Part shown: positions 23,828-31,176 of the stretch, piece after piece
How the letters are laid out: every line of letters begins with the position of its first letter
Numbering within the stretch: the first letter of the stretch is position 1
NCBI RefSeq assembly: GCF_025567415.1
Contig: NZ_JAOQJV010000023.1
Span: forward strand, 1 to 31,176
DNA from: Claveliimonas ammoniilytica
GTDB lineage: Bacteria; Bacillota; Clostridia; Lachnospirales; Lachnospiraceae
Direction of reading: 5' to 3'
Length of the DNA stretch: 31,176 nt
The notes under the pieces: generated by a model
Database searches by the model: none
Seen by the model: the letters and a program-made list of their open reading frames with translations, nothing else
What the model was told of the DNA's origin: nothing
Program-made: the position numbers and the translations under genes

Positions 23828-26323
23828 ATGGAAGACAATATTTTTGATAAGGTTCATGAGGTGGACCTGAAAAAAACAATGGAGACTTCTTATATCGACT
23901 ATGCCATGAGTGTTATTGCTTCTCGTGCACTGCCGGATGTAAGAGATGGATTGAAGCCGGTTCAGCGAAGAATTCTGTATTCAATGATCGAGTTGAATAA
24001 CGGGCCCGACAAACCGCACAGAAAGAGTGCACGTATTGTCGGAGATACTATGGGTAAATATCATCCGCACGGTGACAGTTCTATTTATGGCGCATTGGTA
24101 AATATGGCACAGGAATGGTCTACCAGATATCCATTAGTTGATGGGCATGGTAACTTCGGTTCTGTAGATGGTGACGGTGCAGCTGCTATGCGATATACTG
24201 AGGCCCGTCTGAGTAAGATTTCTATGGAACTGACAGCGGATATCAACAAAGATACGGTTGACTTTATGCCGAACTTTGATGAGACGGAAAAGGAACCGGT
24301 TGTTCTTCCGTCAAGATTTCCTAATCTTCTCGTAAATGGTACTTCCGGTATTGCAGTAGGTATGGCAACCAACATTCCACCGCATAATCTGCGTGAAGTT
24401 ATCAATGCAGTTGTTAAAATTATCGATGACCAGATTGAGGATAAAGATGAGACAGCAATTGAAGAAATTTTGAATATTATCAAAGGACCTGATTTTCCGA
24501 CAGGTGCTATGATCCTTGGTACTCGCGGTATAGAGGAAGCATATCGTACCGGACGTGGTAAGATTCGTGTGCGTGCAGTGACTAATATCGAGCCGATGGC
24601 AAATGGCAAGAACCGTATTGTGGTAACAGAACTTCCATATATGGTTAATAAAGCACGCCTTATTGAGAAGATTGCAGAGATGGTAAGAGATAAGAGAATT
24701 GATGGAATTACTGATCTGAGCGACCAGTCCAGCCGAGAAGGTATGAGAATCTGTATTGAACTCAGAAGAGATGTGAATCCAAATGTTATCTTAAACCAGC
24801 TATACAAACATACACAGTTACAGGATACTTATGGCGTGATCATGCTGGCACTGGTCAATAACCAGCCGAAGGTTATGAATATTCTGGACATGCTGACATA
24901 TTATCTTCAGCATCAGGAAGAAGTCGTAACCAGAAGAACAAAATATGAATTAAATAAAGCAGAAGAGCGTGCTCATATTTTACAGGGATTGTTGATTGCA
25001 CTGGATCATATTGATGAAGTCATCCGTATTATCAGAAGCTCTGCAAATGTGCAGGCTGCCAAGACAGAATTGATCAAACAGTTTAATCTGTCTGATGTAC
25101 AGGCTCAGGCTATTGTGGATATGCGTCTGCGTGCTCTTACCGGTTTGGAAAGAGAGAAAATCGAGAATGAGTACAAAGAACTGATGGAGAAGATTAAACA
25201 TTTGAAAGCAATACTTGCAGATAAAAAGCTTCTTCTTGGTGTAATCAAAGAAGAAATTCTTCTGATCCGTGACAAATATGGTGATGAGAGAAGAACATCT
25301 ATAGGATTTGATGAATATGACATTTCCATGGAAGATCTGATTCCAAAAGAGGATGTAGTAATTACTATGACAAAAATGGGATATATCAAGAGAATGTCTA
25401 ATGACACATTCAAAGCACAGAATCGTGGTGGTAAGGGAATCAAAGGAATGCAGACCATTGATGAAGATTATGTGGAAGAGTTATTCATGACACATACTCA
25501 TCATTATATTATGTTCTTTACCAATAAGGGACGTGCATACCGTCTGAAAGCATATGAGATTCCGGAGGCATCAAGAACATCCAGAGGAACAGCAATTATC
25601 AATCTTCTTCAACTGATGCCGGAAGAAAAAATCAGTGCAGTTATTCCAATTGATGAATATCGTGATGGTGAGTATATTGTTATGGCTACTGCAAAAGGTC
25701 TGGTGAAGAAGACTCCGGTTACGGATTTCTCTAATATCCGTAAGAATGGTCTTGCTGCAATTACACTGCGGGAAGAGGATGAATTGATTGAAGTTAAGTT
25801 TACAGATGGTAATCAGGAAATTATTCTGGCAACTAAATTTGGTCAGTGTATTCGTTTTGCGGAAACAGATGTAAGAACCACAGGAAGAACCTCTATGGGT
25901 GTACGTGGTATTAACCTGGATGACACAGATGAAGTAATTGGTATGCAGCTTGCAACTCAGGGCAATGAGCTTTTGATCGTATCTGAAAAGGGTATGGGAA
26001 AACGTACACTAATCAGTGACTTTAGTGCACAGAATCGTGGCGGTAAAGGTGTGAAGTGCTACAAGATTACAGAAAAGACAGGTAATGTTGTAGGTATTAA
26101 GGCAGTAAATGAGGATGACGAGATTATGATCATCAACACAGAAGGTATTGTAATCCGTATGTTCTGCGAGGGTATTTCTATCCTTGGAAGAATCACATCT
26201 GGCGTAAAACTCATTAATCTGAAAGACGGAGTGACTGTTGCAAGCATTGCAAAGGTAAGAAAAGAAGAAGAGATTGAAGAAGCTGAAGAACCAACAGAAG
26301 AGACTGGAGATTCAGAAGAGTAA
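23828..26323 (+). CDS. gyrA: DNA gyrase subunit A
   Basis: An 831-residue DNA cleavage and wrapping subunit. The catalytic tyrosine is Y123 in AAAMRYTEARLSK. The quinolone region GKYHPHGDSSIYGAL has S84 at the E. coli Ser83 position but Gly88 at the Asp87 position. The C-terminal beta-pinwheel contains two near-canonical GyrA boxes, QNRGGKG at 531-537 and 735-741. The box supports gyrase rather than topoisomerase IV. It ends in a Glu-rich acidic tail. AGGAGG lies just upstream, 8 bases after gyrB, and a strong terminator follows. Confidence 0.97.
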   Translation: MEDNIFDKVHEVDLKKTMETSYIDYAMSVIASRALPDVRDGLKPVQRRILYSMIELNNGPDKPHRKSARIVGDTMGKYHPHGDSSIYGALVNMAQEWSTRYPLVDGHGNFGSVDGDGAAAMRYTEARLSKISMELTADINKDTVDFMPNFDETEKEPVVLPSRFPNLLVNGTSGIAVGMATNIPPHNLREVINAVVKIIDDQIEDKDETAIEEILNIIKGPDFPTGAMILGTRGIEEAYRTGRGKIRVRAVTNIEPMANGKNRIVVTELPYMVNKARLIEKIAEMVRDKRIDGITDLSDQSSREGMRICIELRRDVNPNVILNQLYKHTQLQDTYGVIMLALVNNQPKVMNILDMLTYYLQHQEEVVTRRTKYELNKAEERAHILQGLLIALDHIDEVIRIIRSSANVQAAKTELIKQFNLSDVQAQAIVDMRLRALTGLEREKIENEYKELMEKIKHLKAILADKKLLLGVIKEEILLIRDKYGDERRTSIGFDEYDISMEDLIPKEDVVITMTKMGYIKRMSNDTFKAQNRGGKGIKGMQTIDEDYVEELFMTHTHHYIMFFTNKGRAYRLKAYEIPEASRTSRGTAIINLLQLMPEEKISAVIPIDEYRDGEYIVMATAKGLVKKTPVTDFSNIRKNGLAAITLREEDELIEVKFTDGNQEIILATKFGQCIRFAETDVRTTGRTSMGVRGINLDDTDEVIGMQLATQGNELLIVSEKGMGKRTLISDFSAQNRGGKGVKCYKITEKTGNVVGIKAVNEDDEIMIINTEGIVIRMFCEGISILGRITSGVKLINLKDGVTVASIAKVRKEEEIEEAEEPTEETGDSEE

Positions 26324-26331
26324 AAGATAAT

Positions 26332-26365
26332 AAAATGGCTGCCACTTAAAGTGGCAGCCATTTTT
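26332..26365. terminator. Bidirectional terminator after gyrA
   Basis: A 14-bp stem (26332-26345 with 26351-26364) closes loop TTAAA, flanked by AAAA on the left and TTTTT on the right. It ends the dnaA-gyrA transcript on the plus strand and can stop the convergent gene at 26385 on the minus strand. Confidence 0.92.
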
Positions 26366-26384
26366 GGGAAATAACTTATAATAA

Positions 26385-26846
26385 TTATGAGTCAGCCTTA
26401 TCTTTTTCCAATTCACGAATAATGATGTCAGCTACTTTTTCAACAGTGAAAGATACCATCTCCATACAGTGATTCTTTCTCTCCTGTGAGTGCTTTTCCA
26501 TATCCTTAGTCAGTATGCGGCAGCATGTAGCACCAAATTCATTCTTAAATGCATCGTGGAATTCTGCTGTCAGATCAAAACATCTCTTAACCTTAGGATC
26601 GCCTGGAGTCTTACGTCCGAAGAAATATCCGATCATCATAGTTCCACCGGCCGCAGCACCGCAGAGACATCCTGGTCCACCAAGTCCCCATGGAAAACCT
26701 GAACTCATAGCAATTGCATCGTCGGAAATGTCTACCTGAAAATGCTTGCGAAGTGAAAAGATAACGGATTCCGAACAGGCAAAACCATTGCAGAAGATCT
26801 CGAGTGCGTCTGCTTTTAATTGCTTCATATTGATATCTGTTGTCAT
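26385..26846 (-). CDS. C_GCAxxG_C_C family cysteine-rich protein
   Basis: A 153-residue protein with eight cysteines: C19, C24, C60, C62, C89, C108, C109 and C127. The core FPWGLGGPGCLCGAAAGGTMMIGYFFG is the signature of the family named for its C-GCAxxG-C-C pattern, predicted redox or metal-binding proteins common in anaerobes. There is no membrane segment in the mature start. I chose ATG 26846 because AGGGAGGTAT (26852-26860) precedes it. A longer in-frame start adds a hydrophobic stretch but has no ribosome site. It is convergent with gyrA and divergent from the fumarase genes. The biochemical role is not known to me. Confidence 0.85.
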   Translation of the reverse strand: MTTDINMKQLKADALEIFCNGFACSESVIFSLRKHFQVDISDDAIAMSSGFPWGLGGPGCLCGAAAGGTMMIGYFFGRKTPGDPKVKRCFDLTAEFHDAFKNEFGATCCRILTKDMEKHSQERKNHCMEMVSFTVEKVADIIIRELEKDKADS

Positions 26847-26880
26847 AAAGATACCTCCCTCGTGATAAAAGTATAACAAT

Positions 26881-26909
26881 AGTATAATCTTTATCATTAA
26901 AAAGCGCAA
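26881..26909 (-). promoter_or_regulatory. Candidate promoter of the C_GCAxxG_C_C gene
   Basis: On the minus strand TTGCGC (26909-26904), 17 bases, TATACT (26886-26881), 35 bases before the start codon. The -10 is good and the -35 only half matches. The rest of this gap (to 26995) holds the fumarase ribosome site, but I see no clear promoter for that operon. Confidence 0.45.
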
Positions 26910-26995
26910 TTAAATGGACAGAGATTCATCCATGCATTAAAATAAGAAAGATGAAATGAATTATAGAATGAATTCAAATGATAAGGAGGAGTATT

Positions 26996-27838
26996 ATGCG
27001 CAATGTTCATGTAAGTGAAATTACGAGAAATATAAAAGAAATGTGTATAGAAGCCAATCATTTTCTTTCAGAAGATATGTCAGCGGCAATGAAAAATGCT
27101 GTTCAGACAGAAGAGTCGCCCCTTGGAAAGCAGATTTTGAATCAACTTCAGGAGAATCTTCAGATTGCCGGAGAAGATATGATTCCTATCTGCCAGGATA
27201 CAGGTATGGCAGTTGTATTTCTTGAAATCGGACAGGATGTACATCTGGAAGGCGGATCGGTGGAAGATGCTGTCAATGAAGGTGTTCGTCAGGGATATGT
27301 AGAAGGCTATCTCCGTAAATCGGTAGTAAAAGATCCGATCATTCGTGAAAATACGAAAGATAATACACCGGCAGTTATCCATTATTCTATCGCACCGGGA
27401 GAAAAAGTACGCATAAAAGTAGCACCAAAAGGATTCGGAAGTGAAAATATGAGTCGTGTATTTATGCTGAAGCCGGCAGATGGTATCGAAGGAGTGAAGA
27501 ATGCAGTACTGACAGCAGTAAAAGATGCAGGACCAAATGCCTGTCCGCCACTTGTAGTTGGAGTAGGTGTCGGTGGTACATTTGAAAAATGTGCATTAAT
27601 GGCAAAAGAAGCACTTACGAGAGAAGTAGGAACACATTCAGAGATTGAATGGGTCAAAGATTTGGAAGAAGAAATTCTTCAGAAGATTAATAATCTTGGT
27701 ATCGGACCTGGAGGACTTGGTGGCACAACAACGGCTCTGGCAGTCAATGTGAATACCTATCCAACTCATATTGCAGGACTTCCGGTAGCAATTAATATCT
27801 GTTGTCATGTAAACAGACATATCATCAGGGAGGTGTAG
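26996..27838 (+). CDS. Class I fumarate hydratase (or tartrate dehydratase) alpha subunit
   Basis: A 280-residue subunit of a two-subunit, 4Fe-4S hydro-lyase that interconverts fumarate and malate (or dehydrates tartrate). Cluster ligands are predicted as C66 in PICQDTG, C183 in ACPPLVVGVGVGG and C270 in CCHVNRH. Other family marks are APKGFGSENMSR and GIGPGGLGGTTTALAVNV. ATAAGGAGGA precedes ATG 26996 by 5 bases. An upstream start six codons earlier lacks a site. The beta gene begins 2 bases after the stop. Fumarase and tartrate dehydratase cannot be told apart safely by eye. Fumarase is more likely in a gut fermenter. Confidence 0.9.
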   Translation: MRNVHVSEITRNIKEMCIEANHFLSEDMSAAMKNAVQTEESPLGKQILNQLQENLQIAGEDMIPICQDTGMAVVFLEIGQDVHLEGGSVEDAVNEGVRQGYVEGYLRKSVVKDPIIRENTKDNTPAVIHYSIAPGEKVRIKVAPKGFGSENMSRVFMLKPADGIEGVKNAVLTAVKDAGPNACPPLVVGVGVGGTFEKCALMAKEALTREVGTHSEIEWVKDLEEEILQKINNLGIGPGGLGGTTTALAVNVNTYPTHIAGLPVAINICCHVNRHIIREV

Positions 27839-27840
27839 TT

Positions 27841-28392
27841 ATGAACAAAATAATTCAGGCGCCGATCAGAAAGGAAGAAATCAAGAATCTGAAAGCAGGA
27901 GATTACGTATATATCAATGGTATAATCTATACTGCACGTGATGCTGCACACAAGAGAATGGATGATACTCTCACAAGAGGAGAAAAACTGCCATTAGATA
28001 TTAAAAATCAGATGATCTATTATATGGGTCCATCACCAGCAAGAGAAGGCAGAATTATTGGATCAGCAGGGCCTACTACAGCCAGTCGTATGGATAAATA
28101 TGCACCTAGGTTACTGGATCTGGGACTTGGGGCAATGATAGGAAAAGGCAAAAGGAGCAAAGAAGTTCTGGATGCAATTGTAAGAAATGGAAGTATATAT
28201 TTTGCAGCGGTAGGCGGGGCAGGAGCGCTTCTTTCTAAGTGTATTCAAAAATCAGAAGTAATCGCATACGATGATCTTGGAACAGAAGCTATCAGAAAGC
28301 TGGAAGTAAAAGACTTTCCTGTAATCGTAGTTGTAGATGCAGAAGGTAATAATCTGTATGAGACAGCTATTGAAGAATATAAGAGAGGTTAA
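27841..28392 (+). CDS. Class I fumarate hydratase (or tartrate dehydratase) beta subunit
   Basis: A 183-residue partner of the preceding alpha subunit, equivalent to the C-terminal domain of long fumarases. It shows the phosphate/substrate loop GSAGPTTASRMDKYAP, then GLGAMIGKGKRS, AAVGGAGALLSKCI and GTEAIRKLEVKDFPVIVVVDAEGNNLY. It starts at ATG 27841, 2 bases after the alpha stop, with AGGGAGGTG inside the alpha C-terminus, so the two are coupled. Length is normal for separate beta subunits. Confidence 0.92.
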   Translation: MNKIIQAPIRKEEIKNLKAGDYVYINGIIYTARDAAHKRMDDTLTRGEKLPLDIKNQMIYYMGPSPAREGRIIGSAGPTTASRMDKYAPRLLDLGLGAMIGKGKRSKEVLDAIVRNGSIYFAAVGGAGALLSKCIQKSEVIAYDDLGTEAIRKLEVKDFPVIVVVDAEGNNLYETAIEEYKRG

Positions 28393-28403
28393 TAAAGTAA
28401 AAT

Positions 28404-29117
28404 ATGAAACGAATAATTATGATGGTGCTCAGAAATATTATTCTGGTGCCATACATGTGGATAAGATTGTGCTGGCATGCTACGCATGTGGATAAATATA
28501 CATTAGCAGAACATTTTAAGATACTCCGCTATATTGTTGCTCATGCTAATAAGGGTGGTAATGTTAAGATAGAATCTTATGGAAAAGAAAACATACCAAA
28601 AGAAGATGGGTTTATGTTCTTTCCAAATCACCAGGGGATGTATGATGTGCTGGCAATTATAGATGCCTGCGATAATACATTTGCGGTAGTAGCGAAGAAA
28701 GAAGTTGCCAATGTGCCATTATTGAAGCAGACATTTGCATGTACAAAGTCATATATGATGGACAGAGAAGATATCAGACAGTCTATGCAGGTAATTATGA
28801 ATGTGGCAAATGATGTGAAGAATGGTAAGAATTTCTTGATATTTCCGGAAGGAACCAGATCGAAAAATGGTAATGTGATCGGTGAGTTTAAGGGAGGAAG
28901 TTTTAAGGCTGCAACCAAAGCAAGGTGTCCAATTGTGCCGGTTGCATTGATTGATTCTTTCAAACCGTTTGATACGAATACAATCAGTCAGGTGACGGTA
29001 CAGGTACATTTTATGGAGCCGTTGTATTATGAAGATTATAAAGACATGAAGACAACAGAAATAGCGTCAACAGTACATGATAGAATCCAGAAAAAGATAA
29101 ACGAAAATATCGGATAA
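28404..29117 (+). CDS. plsC: 1-acyl-sn-glycerol-3-phosphate acyltransferase (PlsC family)
   Basis: A 237-residue membrane-associated acyltransferase that makes phosphatidic acid from lysophosphatidate. An N-terminal hydrophobic helix (about 5-22) precedes the catalytic motif I N75-H76-QGMY-D81. Other motifs are the acceptor motif FPEGTRSKNG (147-156) and the CPIVPVALI strand near 175. Length is typical for PlsC. It starts 11 bases after the fumarase beta gene with only a weak AAGTAAAA upstream. Two perfect DnaA boxes lie in its 5' part. The substrate could also be a related lysolipid. Confidence 0.88.
   Translation: MKRIIMMVLRNIILVPYMWIRLCWHATHVDKYTLAEHFKILRYIVAHANKGGNVKIESYGKENIPKEDGFMFFPNHQGMYDVLAIIDACDNTFAVVAKKEVANVPLLKQTFACTKSYMMDREDIRQSMQVIMNVANDVKNGKNFLIFPEGTRSKNGNVIGEFKGGSFKAATKARCPIVPVALIDSFKPFDTNTISQVTVQVHFMEPLYYEDYKDMKTTEIASTVHDRIQKKINENIG
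28456..28495 (+). promoter_or_regulatory. Pair of perfect DnaA boxes inside plsC
   Basis: TGTGGATAA occurs at 28456-28464 and again at 28487-28495 in the same orientation, 31 bases apart, about three helical turns. They are within coding DNA roughly 9 kb from oriC. The sequence is certain. A role in binding DnaA is inferred. Confidence 0.5.
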
Positions 29118-29146
29118 AAGTGGATAAAAAAATAAGAAAAAATGTA

Positions 29147-29175
29147 TTGACAATGTAATATATGTCAGTTATAAT
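29147..29175 (+). promoter_or_regulatory. Promoter of tRNA-Ser / rrn operon (P1)
   Basis: Perfect TTGACA (29147-29152), 17 bases, perfect TATAAT (29170-29175). The transcript would start near 29183 and run through two small hairpins, 29189-29204 (CGAAAG/CTTTCG, TTCG loop) and 29209-29231 (9-bp AT stem), before the tRNA. Confidence 0.92.
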
Positions 29176-29237
29176 AATTCATGCACTGCGAAAGTTCGCT
29201 TTCGTAAAGAATATTATATTGAATAATATTCAGCGCT

Positions 29238-29325
29238 GGAGAAATACTCAAGAGGCTGAAGAGGCGCCCCTGCTAAGGGTGTAGGTCGGGTGACCGGCGC
29301 GAGGGTTCAAATCCCTCTTTCTCCG
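29238..29325 (+). tRNA. tRNA-Ser (anticodon GCU)
   Basis: An 88-base tRNA with a 7-bp acceptor stem GGAGAAA/TTTCTCC and discriminator G. The anticodon arm is CGCCC-CTGCTAA-GGGTG, with GCT at 29272-29274. It has the long variable arm expected for serine (GTCGGGTGACC region) and the T arm GAGGGTTCAAATCCCTC. CCA is not encoded. It decodes AGC/AGU codons and is a substrate for the serS product in this window. It lies between two strong promoters upstream of 16S, so it is probably co-transcribed with the rrn operon. Confidence 0.96.
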
Positions 29326-29388
29326 TTTAACATATATCATGTAAATTGATAGCTTTTAAAAAGAAAATAAAAAACTTTAAAAAAGTTA

Positions 29389-29417
29389 TTGACAAGCACT
29401 GATAAACATGATATTAT
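29389..29417 (+). promoter_or_regulatory. rRNA operon promoter (P2)
   Basis: Perfect TTGACA (29389-29394), 17 bases, TATTAT (29412-29417). It lies about 210 bases before 16S, between the tRNA-Ser gene and the rRNA leader. The tandem P1/P2 arrangement is usual for rRNA operons. Confidence 0.9.
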
Positions 29418-29423
29418 GTTTAA

Positions 29424-29626
29424 GCTGACTCGTTGAGAGCGGCAAACACAAAGAACTTTGATAACTGAACAATAGACAACAACCCTGAAGATTCTTTAAG
29501 AGAAAATTCAGAACAAGACATTTAATGTCGACCTAAAACAGTAATAACGGGATAGGAAAGCTAGTAGTTTTCCTGGACGGAATTAAACTTGATTTTAACT
29601 CGCACTGAGGTGTGAGGGAAAATAAT
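29424..29626 (+). other. 16S rRNA leader with boxA-like element
   Basis: Transcribed leader without a gene. AAGAACTTTGATAACTGAAC near 29452-29471 resembles the boxA antitermination region that precedes rRNA genes in Firmicutes. Two hairpins follow: 29554-29574 (AGGAAA/TTTCCT) and 29599-29616 (CTCGCAC/GTGTGAG, one G-T pair, TGAG loop). The partner strand of the 16S processing stem would lie past the window end. Confidence 0.6.
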
Positions 29627-31163
<1,537 letters not shown>

Positions 31164-31176
31164 AAAAAAGTAAGGG

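Noticed and set aside
24085..24807. 240-codon minus-strand frame inside gyrA
   Set aside because: Antisense to a highly conserved gyrA region. The product is Ser/Ile/Arg-rich without any recognisable motif.

Overview
The window is about 31 kb of chromosome from a low-GC, Gram-positive anaerobe and spans the replication origin. The 16S rRNA at the right end has a V1-V3 region that I recognise as close to Dorea in the Lachnospiraceae. That is recall, not a database match. The bacterial gene order rpmH-dnaA-dnaN-yaaA-recF-gyrB-gyrA, the Bacillus-type parS sites and the strong AGGAGG ribosome binding sites all fit a clostridial firmicute.

Left arm, read from the origin leftwards. Almost everything is on the minus strand, co-directional with the fork leaving oriC. 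rpmH, rnpA, yidD, yidC and jag make ribosomal protein L34, the RNase P protein, two membrane-insertion factors and the KH/R3H RNA-binding protein. A terminator hairpin follows, then mnmE, mnmG and rsmG (tRNA wobble-uridine and 16S rRNA modification). Next is a 400-bp gap with three perfect parS sites, one of them the core of a 44-bp perfect palindrome that also looks like a terminator. parA, parB, a DUF4446 membrane protein, a divergent serS and a DUF3881-type protein follow, ending at a strong hairpin near 5.78 kb.

The far left (0-5.75 kb) is a cysteine and sulfur module: cysK, a CymR-like Rrf2 repressor, a rhodanese-TtcA-like fusion, a LysR regulator and metY. Divergent from cysK is a second Rrf2 regulator with an IscR-like three-cysteine cluster. 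The shared promoter region carries an inverted repeat over the cysK -35 box. The first 43 bases hold the start of another gene that resembles an IS3-type transposase OrfA.

Origin. Divergent promoters between rpmH and dnaA drive the two arms. The dnaA-dnaN gap (19207-19473) holds a cluster of DnaA boxes, then a C-run, CTA (DnaA-trio) repeats and an AT-rich stretch. This is the layout of the basal unwinding element known from Bacillus subtilis, so I place oriC here.

Right arm, plus strand: dnaA, dnaN, yaaA, recF, gyrB and gyrA, then a bidirectional terminator. A convergent C_GCAxxG_C_C cysteine-rich protein follows on the minus strand, then a two-subunit class I fumarase (or tartrate dehydratase), a PlsC-type acyltransferase, tRNA-Ser(GCU) and a complete 16S rRNA gene with its own promoter and leader. 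The window stops just after the 16S 3' end.

Most of the content is conserved core genome. The points worth a second look are the CymR/CysK operator arrangement, the rhodanese-TtcA fusion, the parS-terminator palindrome, the DnaA-trio origin, paired DnaA boxes inside plsC, Gly88 in the quinolone-resistance region of GyrA and the unusual SerS. I found no CRISPR array, prophage or wholly new system.
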